Positions 33,672-44,063 of a DNA stretch of 64,000 bases are shown piece by piece. This DNA is from Bacillus sp. NTK071 (GTDB lineage Bacteria; Bacillota; Bacilli; Bacillales; Guptibacillaceae), in NCBI RefSeq assembly GCF_017303315.1, contig NZ_JAFKOI010000001.1:1-64000 (forward strand). The letters are read 5' to 3'. Each line of letters begins with the position of its first letter. Within the stretch, counting starts at the first letter, position 1. The translations under genes and the position numbers were made by a program. The notes beneath the pieces were generated by a model. That model did no database searches and was not told where the DNA came from. It saw only the letters and a list, made by a program, of their open reading frames with translations.

Positions 33672-36600
33672 TAAACCAGAAGGATCTAGATGGACAGATG
33701 AACAATGGGATGCGATTGCTGCTCGAAATCAGGACGTGCTTGTTGCAGCTGCAGCTGGATCAGGGAAAACAGCGGTGCTAGTTGAGCGGATCATTCGGAG
33801 ACTTGCAGATGAGAACGACCCTGCTGAAGTTGATCGCATCCTTGTCGTGACGTTTACTAACGCTGCTGCAGCCGAGATGCGTCATCGAATAGGCGAGGCA
33901 CTTGAAGAAAGATTAAAAGAAGATCCTTCTTCTCTTTATCTAAGAAGGCAGCTTTCAATGCTGAATAGAGCTTCGATTTCAACATTGCACTCCTTTTGTA
34001 TGGAAGTACTGCGCAGGTATTATTATGAAATTGATCTTGATCCAGCGTTCCGAGTTGCGGATCAAACAGAGGCGGCCCTTCTTAGAGAAGAAGCAATGGA
34101 AGAGTTGTTTGAAGAACATTACAGCAAGAAGGAAAACGAGGCATTCTACGATCTTGTCGACCGGTATAGTAGTGATCGTAGTGATGTAGATCTCCAGCTC
34201 CTTGTTGAACGACTTTATCATTTTTCATCGAGTCATCCTTGGCCAGAGCAATGGTTATCTGATAGCGTAAGATTATATGAAGAAGCGAACAAAGTAGGAT
34301 TTAACGAACTCGTTTGGGTGAAAGAACTATTGAAAGACGTGGTACTTCAGCTTGAAGGTATGAAAGAGGTCCAAGAAAAAGCGATTGAACTAGCATCCGC
34401 GCCAGGGGGACCTGAGCCATATCTTGTATCACTTGAAGTAGAAAGGGAAATGGTTTTAGGACTACTTCAAGCGGCTTCTGAGTCATGGGAAGCATTAAAA
34501 GAAGCCTTTGATAGCACATCGTTTGGACGTTTGAAACCGTGTAAAGGCGATCAATTCGATGCTAGTATGATTGATACAGTAAAAGCGATGCGAGACCGAG
34601 TGAAAAAAACCATTCAAAGTCTTAAGGAAGACCTTTTCCAAAGGGAACCAGAAGAGTATGTAGACGATATCGTCAAACTGGCTCCGGTATTAGGTACCCT
34701 TTCTTCACTAGTGAATGAATTTCGAGAGCGGTATTCCTTATTGAAAAAAGAAAAAGGTTTAGTAGATTATAGTGACCTTGAGCATTACTGCCTTTCCATC
34801 TTATTAGATAATGCCTCCACCCCTGATAACCCGATCCCTTCAAGCGCGGCTCGTGAGTATCAAACGCAATTTGCAGAAGTGCTAATAGATGAGTATCAGG
34901 ATACGAATTCAGTTCAGGAAACGATTCTTAATGCCATCAGCAGAAGCGCTGAGTCAGGTGGGAATCGCTTTATGGTTGGCGATGTGAAACAAAGCATCTA
35001 CCGTTTTAGACTTGCAGAACCTGGTCTTTTCCTTTCAAAATACAAAACGTTTGGGCGATCTTCTAATGATCCTTCAAAACGAATTGATCTTGCACGAAAC
35101 TTTCGGAGCAGAGAAGAAGTATTGAACGGGACGAATTTTATATTCAAACAAATCATGGACGAGCGTGTAGGTGAAATCGAGTACGATGAAGCAGCTGAAT
35201 TAATCCCTGGAGCAAGCTATCCTCCTTCTGATACGGTAGTTCCGGAAGTGCATGTTATTGACCAAAGTTCAGACACTGAGGAAGATGGAGAAGAGGTTGA
35301 GAAAGTTCAATTAGAAGCGCGTCTTATTGCTTCAAATATCAAATCAATGATGGGGAAAAGTGAATCAGACCGTGTAAAGGTTTATGATCGTAAAGAAGAG
35401 CGAATGAGACCAATTCAATACCGTGACATGGTAATCTTACTTCGTGCAACAGCTAGCTGGGCACCTGTTATCTTAGAAGAATTGAAGCAAGCAGGAATAC
35501 CTTCTTATTCAGACCTTGCCTCTGGCTATTTTGAAGCAACTGAAGTGGCTGTGATGATGAGTCTCTTGAACGTGATCGATAATCCGTATCAAGATATTCC
35601 ACTTGCATCAGTCCTCCGTTCACCAATCATCGGGTTATCTGAGGAAGAACTTGCTCTTATACGAATTAATGAGAAGCATTCAAGCTATTTCACAGCCCTA
35701 CAGAGTTATTGTGAAACAGAAAGTAATCGATTGTCAGAAACGCTTGCAACATTCCTCTCTAATTTGAACCGCTGGAGAGAGCAAGCAAGACAAGCGTCAC
35801 TAAGCGAATTAATTTGGCAACTTTATAGAGAGACTAATTATTTCGAATTTGTTGGAGGGATGCCTGCAGGGTTGCAACGGCAAGCTAATTTACGTGCCCT
35901 GTATGATCGAGCGAGACAATATGAAGCTACATCATTTCGAGGATTGTTCCGCTTCCTGCGCTTTATTGACCGAATGAAAGAACGTGGTGGAGACCTTGGC
36001 ACAGCACGAGCTCTTGGTGAACAAGAAGATGTAGTACGCGTAATGACCATTCATAAAAGTAAGGGACTCGAATTCCCTGTCGTCTTTATTGCTGGAATTG
36101 CAAAGCAGTTTAACATGAGAGATATGGCCAATCAAATGCTTGTACACAAAGAATTTGGGCTAGCTACAAAGTTTATTGATCCTCATGATCGAATCAGCTA
36201 TCCAACTCTACCTTACTTTACACTTCAAAAGCGGATGAAACTTGAAATGTTAGCAGAGGAAATGCGTGTTCTTTATGTCGCGTTAACACGTGCGAAAGAA
36301 AAGGTTATCCTCGTTGGTACAGTGAATGATTGGGAAAAAGAGATCTTATCCTGGACAGGAGCAGCGAGCGAAGAGTGGCTTCTATCAGACTATGAGCGGT
36401 CAAAAGGGAAGTCTTATTTAAGCTGGATCGGTCCATCTATTATTAGACATCGAGATCTTTCTTCTATAATGGAAGGGAGAGCGAGTTTGCCTTTTCATGA
36501 GGAGGTCCATCAACATCCATCCAGATGGACGCTCATAGTTCATGAAGCAGCGAGTTATGCAGAAGTAGAAACTGAAGAAGTGCAGAAACACGAGGAATAT

Positions 36601-37380
36601 GAAGCGCTTCTTCAACAGAGGAAACTGATTCCGGAAGTGAGCATTTATAAAAACCATGTTGAGAAAAGGTTAAACTGGACATATGAGCATAAGGCTGCTA
36701 CTGAAACAAGGTCGAAGCAGTCAGTCACAGAAGTGAAGCGACAGCGAGAAATCTTTCAAGACGACAGAAGCGATAATCAGCTTGTTAAGGGATTTAGTCA
36801 ATCGTTGAAAGAACGGCCTCGTTTTCTTCAAAGCAAACAGCTCACCCCTGCTGAACGAGGGACGGCTATGCATATCGTGATGCAGCATCTGGATCTGAAA
36901 GAACAACATGATGAATCATCTATCCGAAATGTCATTGCAAAGCTTGAAGGTAAAGAGTTGTTAACAACTGAACAGGCTATGGCAATTGACGTTCATCAGA
37001 TTCATAGGTTAGTCGAATCAGATCTTGGTGAGAAAATGAGGAATGCTTCAGAAATTTACAAAGAAGTCCCGTTCAGCCTTGGTGTTGATTCGAAATGGAT
37101 CTATGCTGATTTCGAAGGAGAGCAGGAAACGGTCGTTCTTCAAGGTGTAATTGACTGTATTCTTCGTGATGTGAATGGAGAATTAACGTTAGTCGATTAC
37201 AAAACGGATGTCATTCATGACCGTTTTTCCACGGAAGAACAGGCAATGGAAACGATGAAGCGCAGGTATACAACGCAGCTTCAATTATATGAGAAGGCGA
37301 TCAATGAGATTTGGAAGATGCCGTGCAAACAAAAAGTGCTATACTTTTTTGATGGCGGTCGTACTCTTGCGATCGACTAA
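33658..37380 (+). CDS. addA: ATP-dependent helicase/nuclease subunit A
   Basis: 1240 residues, UvrD/Rep-type helicase plus RecB-type nuclease. Walker A AAAGSGKTAVLVERI (about 31-45), motif II DEYQDTN, VGDVKQSIYRFR, VMTIHKSKGLEFPVVF, and the C-terminal nuclease motif LVDYKTDVI (about 1180). Works with AddB in the cytosol. ATG 33658 lies inside the addB end, following GAGGGGGGG. The weak hairpin after the stop is followed by a family A element. Confidence 0.96.
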   Translation: MNPIDKPEGSRWTDEQWDAIAARNQDVLVAAAAGSGKTAVLVERIIRRLADENDPAEVDRILVVTFTNAAAAEMRHRIGEALEERLKEDPSSLYLRRQLSMLNRASISTLHSFCMEVLRRYYYEIDLDPAFRVADQTEAALLREEAMEELFEEHYSKKENEAFYDLVDRYSSDRSDVDLQLLVERLYHFSSSHPWPEQWLSDSVRLYEEANKVGFNELVWVKELLKDVVLQLEGMKEVQEKAIELASAPGGPEPYLVSLEVEREMVLGLLQAASESWEALKEAFDSTSFGRLKPCKGDQFDASMIDTVKAMRDRVKKTIQSLKEDLFQREPEEYVDDIVKLAPVLGTLSSLVNEFRERYSLLKKEKGLVDYSDLEHYCLSILLDNASTPDNPIPSSAAREYQTQFAEVLIDEYQDTNSVQETILNAISRSAESGGNRFMVGDVKQSIYRFRLAEPGLFLSKYKTFGRSSNDPSKRIDLARNFRSREEVLNGTNFIFKQIMDERVGEIEYDEAAELIPGASYPPSDTVVPEVHVIDQSSDTEEDGEEVEKVQLEARLIASNIKSMMGKSESDRVKVYDRKEERMRPIQYRDMVILLRATASWAPVILEELKQAGIPSYSDLASGYFEATEVAVMMSLLNVIDNPYQDIPLASVLRSPIIGLSEEELALIRINEKHSSYFTALQSYCETESNRLSETLATFLSNLNRWREQARQASLSELIWQLYRETNYFEFVGGMPAGLQRQANLRALYDRARQYEATSFRGLFRFLRFIDRMKERGGDLGTARALGEQEDVVRVMTIHKSKGLEFPVVFIAGIAKQFNMRDMANQMLVHKEFGLATKFIDPHDRISYPTLPYFTLQKRMKLEMLAEEMRVLYVALTRAKEKVILVGTVNDWEKEILSWTGAASEEWLLSDYERSKGKSYLSWIGPSIIRHRDLSSIMEGRASLPFHEEVHQHPSRWTLIVHEAASYAEVETEEVQKHEEYEALLQQRKLIPEVSIYKNHVEKRLNWTYEHKAATETRSKQSVTEVKRQREIFQDDRSDNQLVKGFSQSLKERPRFLQSKQLTPAERGTAMHIVMQHLDLKEQHDESSIRNVIAKLEGKELLTTEQAMAIDVHQIHRLVESDLGEKMRNASEIYKEVPFSLGVDSKWIYADFEGEQETVVLQGVIDCILRDVNGELTLVDYKTDVIHDRFSTEEQAMETMKRRYTTQLQLYEKAINEIWKMPCKQKVLYFFDGGRTLAID

Positions 37381-37416
37381 CTAGCTGGCCGGGCTCCTTG
37401 TCCGGCTAGTCTTATT
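37379..37416 (+). terminator. Terminator-like hairpin after addA
   Basis: CTAGCTGG / CCGGCTAG stem followed by TCTTATTTT. Confidence 0.6.
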
Positions 37417-37419
37417 TTA

Positions 37420-37540
37420 AAAAGGCTCTTATCTCAAAGATTGTTGCTTTTGAAAGAACTTCGAATCAAATTTGGCTGATTGGAGCGGAAATCCCCAGCC
37501 TCTCTCTTATAGCAACAAAGTATGCGAAAAGAGCCTTTAA
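37420..37540. repeat. Family A element (MITE-like), best intact copy
   Basis: About 120 bp. Left end AAAGGCTCTTATC...GATTGTTGCTTTTG; right end ATAGCAACAAAG...GCGAAAAGAGCCTTT: an imperfect terminal inverted repeat of about 28 bp. One GGAGCGGAA in the middle, no nested cassette. No open frame. Lies between addA and sbcD. Confidence 0.82.
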
Positions 37541-37586
37541 AAAAGATTTGATTATTATAAAGAGTTTAGATAAAGGAGTGACTGTC

Positions 37587-38738
37587 ATGAGATTACTTCA
37601 TACCGCAGATTGGCATCTTGGAAAAACATTAGAAGGTAGGAGTCGTTTGCCTGAACAGAAAGAGTTTCTAGATGAACTGAATTCGATTGCAGAAGAAGAG
37701 AATGTTGATGCCATTTTGATGGCGGGAGACGTGTTTGATACGGTTAATCCACCTGCAGCAGCTGAAACACTCTTCTATGACGCTGCAGTGAAGTTGACGA
37801 GTAATGGAGAGCGCCCGCTTATTATTATTTCAGGCAATCATGACAATCCAGAACGCCTTTCTGCATCACGACCACTTGCGAATATGAATGGCATTACAAT
37901 TATAGGATTTCCAACAACTGAAGCGGTTGAAGTAAGAGTCCGCAATGGACAAAAGCTCTCAATAGCTGCCCTTCCTTACCCTTCTGAATCACGATTGAAT
38001 GAATGTTTAACTAACAGTCAAGAAGAGGGGACTCTACAGCTAGCTTATGATGATCGTGTGAAAAAGCTCTTTAGCGATCTTTCTACCGGTGATGAAGAGT
38101 CTGTTCAAGTTGCCATGAGCCATATTTATGTAGCGGGTAGTAGGGAGAGCGACTCAGAAAGACCCATACAAGTTGGTGGTGCATATACCGTCTCGGCGAA
38201 TTCATTACCTGAACAGGCACAGTATGTGGCGCTTGGTCACCTTCATCGTCCACAAACGATAACGAAAGGATCGTCACTTGCTCGTTATTCAGGCTCGCCG
38301 CTAGCGTATAGCTTTTCAGAAGCGAATCAGACTAAATCGGTTACAATTATTGATGTGGAACCAAATGGGTTAGCACATTTGAACGAGATTCCGCTTCAAT
38401 CAGGTAAGCCACTCGTTCGATGGATTGCAGATAAAGGGATTGAGCAGGTCTATACGTGGCTAGAAGAGGGTAGAGACGCCGATGCCTGGGTCGATCTTGA
38501 AATCCATTTAAATGATACTCTTTCGATTGAAGAAATTCATCGACTTAGAAGTCAGCATGATGGGTTTATACATATTAGGCCAGTGTTTGAGAAGAAAGAG
38601 AATCAAAAGGAAGCATCTTACGCAAGTTTACCGATTGATGAGCTATTTAAGCGATTTTACGAGCAGCAGACGGATGGAGCAGAACCTGATGAGGAGCTCA
38701 TTCAGCTTTTCTTAGAGATATCAGAAAATGATGAGTAA
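37587..38738 (+). CDS. sbcD: Exonuclease SbcCD subunit D
   Basis: Mre11-type nuclease that with SbcC opens hairpins and processes protein-blocked DNA ends. 383 residues. Phosphoesterase motifs: ADWHLGK (metal site 1), MAGDVFD, ISGNHDNPERL, VAMSHIY and LGHLHRPQ. ATG 37587 follows AAAGGAGTG; the upstream 13 in-frame codons lie in the family A flank. sbcC follows after 15 bp. SbcCD cleaves long palindromes, which is notable given the hairpin arrays in this genome. Confidence 0.95.
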   Translation: MRLLHTADWHLGKTLEGRSRLPEQKEFLDELNSIAEEENVDAILMAGDVFDTVNPPAAAETLFYDAAVKLTSNGERPLIIISGNHDNPERLSASRPLANMNGITIIGFPTTEAVEVRVRNGQKLSIAALPYPSESRLNECLTNSQEEGTLQLAYDDRVKKLFSDLSTGDEESVQVAMSHIYVAGSRESDSERPIQVGGAYTVSANSLPEQAQYVALGHLHRPQTITKGSSLARYSGSPLAYSFSEANQTKSVTIIDVEPNGLAHLNEIPLQSGKPLVRWIADKGIEQVYTWLEEGRDADAWVDLEIHLNDTLSIEEIHRLRSQHDGFIHIRPVFEKKENQKEASYASLPIDELFKRFYEQQTDGAEPDEELIQLFLEISENDE

Positions 38739-38753
38739 GGAAGGAGGAAGAAA

Positions 38754-41700
38754 ATGAAACCGATTCGTCTATCCGTATCAGGATTGCATAGTTTTAGAGA
38801 AAAGCAAGAGATTGATTTTGAAACACTTTGTCAGGGAGGAATCTTCGGCATTTTCGGTCCAACTGGAAGTGGTAAGTCGTCCCTGCTCGACGCTATGACG
38901 TTAGCTCTTTATGGAAAAGTAGAACGTGCAACTAATAATACACAAGGGATTATGAATCATGCAGAGGATACATTATCTGTTTCATTTACCTTTGAGCTAG
39001 GTAGCGAATTAATGTATCGTGTCGAGAGAAGTTATAAGCGTTCGGGAGATATTTCAATACGCTCAGCGAATTCACGTCTAATCGAGATCGGGGAAGAGAA
39101 TACTGTTCTGGCAGATAAAGATCGAGATGTTTCTCAGAAAATCCAGGAAATTCTTGGGTTAACGATTGATGATTTTACACGTGCGGTTGTTCTTCCCCAA
39201 GGGAAATTCGCTGAGTTTCTTTCTTTAAAAGGAACAGAGAGACGGCAAATGTTGCAACGGTTATTTCAGCTTGAAAAATACGGTGATCAATTCAACAGAC
39301 GTTTACGCGCTAGAGTAGATGAAAAAAGAAATCACCTAAATCAAATTACAGCAGAGCAAACAGGGCTTGGTGAAGCTTCAAAACAGCACCTAAAAGAGGC
39401 GAAAGAGTCTCTTACCTTAGCAGAAAAAGCTGCAGAAGAAGCAAGGTTGAACCTCGTGCAAGCAGAGAAACAAAAAGAGGACGTTAATGAAAAGTGGTCA
39501 TTACAACAACAGCTTGCTCAAGTAGAACAGAAGCGAGATTCCTTAGTGAAGAAAAGTGATGAGATAAAGGAGCTTCAAACGAAACTGAACGAAGCCCAAG
39601 CTGCTTTACAGGTCAAGCCTTATCTTGATGCAGTGGAAGCAACAGAGAAAGAAGCAAAAGAAGCGTACAATCGTTATCAAGAGGCGAAGAAACACCTTGA
39701 TGAAGCAAGTGAAACCTATCGCTCTAGGAAACAGACTCACGAGGATTATCGATCAAGGCAGCAGGAACATGAGCCAATTCTAATGAAACGTCTCAATGAG
39801 CTTGAACGTGGAATAACGCTTGAAAAAGAGTTAGCAAGGCTCAAGGAGCAATCGACTAATCTTGAGGAACAGCGCATTTCGCTACAGAAAGATGTGACGA
39901 TAGCGGATAATCAGAAGGAGAAAGTACAGAAGGATCTAAGCAAAGCGCGCACACTTCAATCCGACCTTAATCAGGAGCTTACTAGTTTACAAGTCTCACC
40001 AGAAGATCGAAAGCGAATCTCAAAAGCTCAAAGCTTGAAGCAAGAATTGCATTCCATAACTACGCAGCTAAATGATGTGACTAAGGAAGAAAAGGCACAG
40101 CTGACAGAGCGTGATCGAATCTATCCTCTGCAACAAGAAATGAACAAGCAACTAGATAAGACGAAAGAAAACTATCATCACTATTTTAGTAGACTCCTTT
40201 CGGTTTATAACCAGGTTTCGTCATGTAAGCTATCGCTTGAAAAGCATATTGCAAAACTTCAAGAAAGAGTACAGGATGCTCATCATAGGCTTGAAGAAAG
40301 TCGTACGCACGCTATTGCCATTAAGCTTGCTTCAGAGCTAAAAGAAGGAGAGTCGTGCCCAGTTTGTGGTTCAAAAGAGCACGTACACCTTGCTGAAGGC
40401 GACGATGATTCTTCTAAATTGCAGGATCAAATCCAAAGAGACGAACAGAAGCGTGAAAAGTTAAAAGATCAACTTCAAAACGCCAATCAGCTTCAGTACA
40501 AGCTTGAACAACTTTCCGATTTAATGACGGAACAAGAAGATTTAAGCGGAGTTCAGCAAGCCTCCGAAAGGGAGATAAAGGCGGACATAACCGATGATGA
40601 GGTTATAACAGAAGTTAAATCCCTGACTCAGGATGTTCAAGAGCTTGAGGAGAAAATTAAAAATGCAAGTAGGTGGCTTCAAGAACATCAAACGAAAGCA
40701 TCTGAGTATGCTTATCAACTCAAGCAAGTGAAAGAGAATCTTGTTTCACGTGTTGAGAAACGAAAGCAATTAACCACTCGGACGAAAGAAATTGAGAAAA
40801 CCATACAGGATGAATTTAACCTGAATGTAGAAGAGGTTGAAACTGAGTTGAAAAAGATGGAGGACATGGATGAGAAGGCAAGTGTTGTTCGCGAGCGCCT
40901 AAACAAAAGTGTCCCTTACATTGAAGATCAAGAAAAACGTCTCGTTGACTTACAAGAAAAAGTTCAGCAACAATCCGTTCAGTATGCTAAGCTAACAAGT
41001 TCTATAGAACAGCTTTCCGAACAGGTGAAAAGAGCAGAATCAGAGTATGAGGGGATTGTAGGCGAATCAACTGCTCAAGAAGGATACAATCAAGTTAACA
41101 GGCAGTTGGAATCACTTCGAAATGATGAAAAAGCGTCTGCCAACATATTAAAAGAAGCTGATGAACGTTATCTGCAAACTGAAAGGCAAGCTGCTGCTGC
41201 AAAGAACTACGATCAAGATGTTCAACTACGGTTAAAAAAGGCAGAAGAAGCTTATGGAGAAGCTGAAAAAACCTCGATCTTCTCTGATCGGAAATTTGTG
41301 AGATCTGCTGAAGTGTCTCTAGACCAAAGGAGAGACTGGGAAAATCAGGTCGAAGAATACAGGAAAGAGTGGAACCAAACGGAACATAACATGAATGAGC
41401 TTGAATCAAAGCTTTCTGGAAGAAAAGTTTCTGAGGATGAATATAAGGAATCTAATCAAAACGCAGAGCTTGCAAAAGAGACGAGAGAGGAAGCTCTTTC
41501 TCACTTTGCTGCGAGGCGTCATCATCTTGAAGATGTTACAAGAAGGCATAAGCGATTCAACGAGCTTGAAGAAGTTAGGAAAACTTCAAGCGCTGAGTTA
41601 GAAAAGCTCGGGAAGCTTCAAACAGTTTTCCGAGGAAATAGTTTTGTCGAGTTTATTGCTTCAGAACAGCTTGAGCAGGTAAGCCTTGATGCATCTCAGA

Positions 41701-42107
41701 AACTTGGTGATTTAACGTCGCAGCGATATGCGATAGAGGTAGATTCTAGCGGAGGCTTCTTAATACGAGATGATGCAAACGGAGGGGTTAGACGACCTGT
41801 GTCAACTCTTTCAGGTGGAGAAACTTTTCTCACTTCGCTAGCACTAGCTCTTGCGCTTTCAGGCCAAATTCAACTAAGAGGTGCACATCCACTTCAATTC
41901 TTCTTCTTAGATGAGGGGTTTGGTACGTTGGATGAATCTCTCCTGGATACCGTTATAACATCTCTTGAGAAGTTACAGAATGAAAGCTTAGCTGTTGGTG
42001 TCATCAGTCACGTGCCAGAGCTAAGAGCAAGATTACCACGTAAAGTCATTGTCTCACCATCAGAGCCATCAGGTCGTGGAAGTCGAATTGAAATGGAAAC
42101 ATTGTAA
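38754..42107 (+). CDS. sbcC: Exonuclease SbcCD subunit C (Rad50-like)
   Basis: SMC-like ATPase partner of SbcD. 1117 residues: Walker A GPTGSGKSSLLD (about 36-47) with Q-loop VLPQGKFAEFL, long coiled coil on both sides of the zinc hook CPVCG (about 535), ABC signature TLSGGETFLTSLALALALS (about 1019) and Walker B FFLDEGFGTLD. Start ATG 38754 behind GGAAGGAGG. Forms an operon with sbcD. Confidence 0.95.
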   Translation: MKPIRLSVSGLHSFREKQEIDFETLCQGGIFGIFGPTGSGKSSLLDAMTLALYGKVERATNNTQGIMNHAEDTLSVSFTFELGSELMYRVERSYKRSGDISIRSANSRLIEIGEENTVLADKDRDVSQKIQEILGLTIDDFTRAVVLPQGKFAEFLSLKGTERRQMLQRLFQLEKYGDQFNRRLRARVDEKRNHLNQITAEQTGLGEASKQHLKEAKESLTLAEKAAEEARLNLVQAEKQKEDVNEKWSLQQQLAQVEQKRDSLVKKSDEIKELQTKLNEAQAALQVKPYLDAVEATEKEAKEAYNRYQEAKKHLDEASETYRSRKQTHEDYRSRQQEHEPILMKRLNELERGITLEKELARLKEQSTNLEEQRISLQKDVTIADNQKEKVQKDLSKARTLQSDLNQELTSLQVSPEDRKRISKAQSLKQELHSITTQLNDVTKEEKAQLTERDRIYPLQQEMNKQLDKTKENYHHYFSRLLSVYNQVSSCKLSLEKHIAKLQERVQDAHHRLEESRTHAIAIKLASELKEGESCPVCGSKEHVHLAEGDDDSSKLQDQIQRDEQKREKLKDQLQNANQLQYKLEQLSDLMTEQEDLSGVQQASEREIKADITDDEVITEVKSLTQDVQELEEKIKNASRWLQEHQTKASEYAYQLKQVKENLVSRVEKRKQLTTRTKEIEKTIQDEFNLNVEEVETELKKMEDMDEKASVVRERLNKSVPYIEDQEKRLVDLQEKVQQQSVQYAKLTSSIEQLSEQVKRAESEYEGIVGESTAQEGYNQVNRQLESLRNDEKASANILKEADERYLQTERQAAAAKNYDQDVQLRLKKAEEAYGEAEKTSIFSDRKFVRSAEVSLDQRRDWENQVEEYRKEWNQTEHNMNELESKLSGRKVSEDEYKESNQNAELAKETREEALSHFAARRHHLEDVTRRHKRFNELEEVRKTSSAELEKLGKLQTVFRGNSFVEFIASEQLEQVSLDASQKLGDLTSQRYAIEVDSSGGFLIRDDANGGVRRPVSTLSGGETFLTSLALALALSGQIQLRGAHPLQFFFLDEGFGTLDESLLDTVITSLEKLQNESLAVGVISHVPELRARLPRKVIVSPSEPSGRGSRIEMETL

Positions 42108-42110
42108 GGA

Positions 42111-42150
42111 AGGATAACATATCCGCAAGGGTATGTTACCTTTTTTTTTG
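42111..42150 (+). terminator. Rho-independent terminator
   Basis: AAGGATAACATA / TATGTTACCTT stem with one bulge and a long T-run after sbcC. Confidence 0.75.
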
Positions 42151-42228
42151 AAAGATACTGTCAAAATACGAGAGTTTATGTAAAAATATGAATAGTAGAT
42201 GAGGTTATTTTACATAGGAGGAACATGG

Positions 42229-42879
42229 ATGTCACACTCTATGAGACTAGTTTTGGGAAGTTTTAAGCCGTTCTCACATTTTCGACCGCTTCGATCGGCT
42301 TATCAATTAAAAGGAACATGGTGGAGGTTAATTTTACTTGGCATTCTTGCATTTATTGTCGTAGGATTAACATCGTTTATGAACATTAAATATGCTGGAG
42401 AAGTTCCTGAATATGCAGGATTAGCTTCAAATGACCGACTGCTTTTTCTGATGAGCGAAGTCATTACAGATGGAGTACTTGGTCTGTTGACGTTTGTTAT
42501 ACTTGTATTAGTTGGCTCACTCCTTTTCTGGTCGTTCTTTCAGGAGGTAGGATATAAGAGGCTTACATATATACACAGTTATGTGGTGTTCATTCTTCTA
42601 ATTGGTATGTTGCTTCAACTGCCATTTATTCCATTTCTTAATGAATCATCGCTTATTTCACCATACAGCCTTGGTATATACGTGGATTTACTAACGAATA
42701 ATACTTTCTGGCTCTATTTCGGTTATAGTCTTTCGATCTTTCTTTTGTGGGGGACATTTGTTCAGTATGCAGCCATTAAGCAAAGTACCACTTTGTCGAA
42801 AGGGTATATTTTGTTCTGGATTGTTATATTGAATTTACTTATTGTAGCGATTCTAGCATACATAAGGACGGCATTTTAA
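42229..42879 (+). CDS. Yip1-type membrane protein (YknW-like)
   Basis: 216 residues with five membrane segments in a Yip1-like layout; N-terminal soluble part with SFKPFSHFRPLRSAYQLKGTWWRL. B. subtilis YknW, which assembles the YknXYZ efflux pump, has the same fold and is followed by the adaptor YknX, as here. Start ATG 42229 after AGGAGGAACATGG. The stop overlaps the next start (TAATG). No ABC ATPase or permease follows. Confidence 0.72.
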   Translation: MSHSMRLVLGSFKPFSHFRPLRSAYQLKGTWWRLILLGILAFIVVGLTSFMNIKYAGEVPEYAGLASNDRLLFLMSEVITDGVLGLLTFVILVLVGSLLFWSFFQEVGYKRLTYIHSYVVFILLIGMLLQLPFIPFLNESSLISPYSLGIYVDLLTNNTFWLYFGYSLSIFLLWGTFVQYAAIKQSTTLSKGYILFWIVILNLLIVAILAYIRTAF

Positions 42880-44054
42880 TGAAAAAGTTGGAGGGTCACA
42901 CTGTGAATCGTAAGTCACTTTGGATTAGTGTAAGTGCCGGCCTATTTCTTCTCCTCTTCATAACGGTTAATACGCTCCTGATTCAGCGCGTTTTAGCAGA
43001 TGAGAAGAAGGTAGAAACGGTTACGGTAAAGGGAAAAACGTATCAGGAACTTGTATCCTTTAACGGAGTTCTTATACCTGAATTAGAAGAATCGTATTAT
43101 TATCAATCATCACGTGGTGAGATTTCAGAAGTACTCGTTAAGGAAGGAGATGATGTATCTTCTGGAACAACACTTTTTGAGTACGAAGAAGTGGAAACTG
43201 TTAATGTTTCCGAGCTCGAAGCCCAGCTAAATAAAGCAGAAACAGCCGTTTCTGTTCTTGATGATCAGCTTAATGACCTTTCTTTGCAATCATCTCGGGT
43301 TGAATCTAACACAGATCTTGAAGAAGAACAGAAACTTCAGTTACAGCTTGATGTGGAAGAACAAGTGAGAGATACAGAATATAGGAAAAGACTTGCTGAG
43401 CTAGATGTGAAGGAGCTAGAACGTCAAATTCAAGAGGCCGGTACTGAAGAGATTGATAATACAGTCGATTCAAGCCTTGATGGTTTGGCTAAAGAGATCA
43501 ATCGCACTCCAGAAGATGGTGAACCTGTTGTAACGGTACTATCTAACAAGTTAGCTGTACAAGGTTCAGTTTCGGAATTAGACTATCCAACGCTTACAGC
43601 AGATCAAGAAGTCACTGTTCATGCAACGGCCTATCCTGGCAAGCCTCTATCAGGCAGAATTACAATGGTTGAAAATCGTCCATATAAAGTGGATGAAGAA
43701 TCAGGTCTTAGCTACTATCATTTTACTGTAGTGATGGAAGGCGAGAATGAGATGGCTTCTGGCACGCATGTAACAATCGAGGCACCACTACATCAAAACA
43801 ATAATGCTCCGTCTGTACCAGAAGAGAGCATTATTCAAAAAGGTTCAATTAGCTATGTTGTAGTTCTTGATGATACGAAATTATACCTGAGAGTAGTCGA
43901 ACCTGGACGCATAGAGGACGGTAAGATAGAAATTCTTTCAGGACTTAAGCTGAAGGAGAAGGTTTTAACTAAACCGAAAGAAGCATTCACTGAACTACTA
44001 TCTGAGAAAAAAGAAAAGGAAGATAAAAATAAGAAAGAGCCCAGCAAAGGGTGA
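42879..44054 (+). CDS. Membrane-fusion/efflux adaptor protein (YknX/HlyD-like)
   Basis: 391 residues. One N-terminal membrane anchor (about 14-36), a barrel-sandwich half (SRGEISEVLVKEGDDVSSGTTLFEYE), a coiled-coil hairpin (about 108-190), then beta-barrel and membrane-proximal parts (LYLRVVEPGRIEDGKIEILSGLKLKEKV). A Lys/Glu-rich tail ends it. Typical RND/ABC (MacA/YknX) adaptor. Overlaps the Yip1 gene by one base. Partner ATPase and permease (yknY, yknZ) are missing next to it. Confidence 0.82.
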   Translation: MKKLEGHTVNRKSLWISVSAGLFLLLFITVNTLLIQRVLADEKKVETVTVKGKTYQELVSFNGVLIPELEESYYYQSSRGEISEVLVKEGDDVSSGTTLFEYEEVETVNVSELEAQLNKAETAVSVLDDQLNDLSLQSSRVESNTDLEEEQKLQLQLDVEEQVRDTEYRKRLAELDVKELERQIQEAGTEEIDNTVDSSLDGLAKEINRTPEDGEPVVTVLSNKLAVQGSVSELDYPTLTADQEVTVHATAYPGKPLSGRITMVENRPYKVDEESGLSYYHFTVVMEGENEMASGTHVTIEAPLHQNNNAPSVPEESIIQKGSISYVVVLDDTKLYLRVVEPGRIEDGKIEILSGLKLKEKVLTKPKEAFTELLSEKKEKEDKNKKEPSKG

Positions 44055-44063
44055 GTAAATAGG

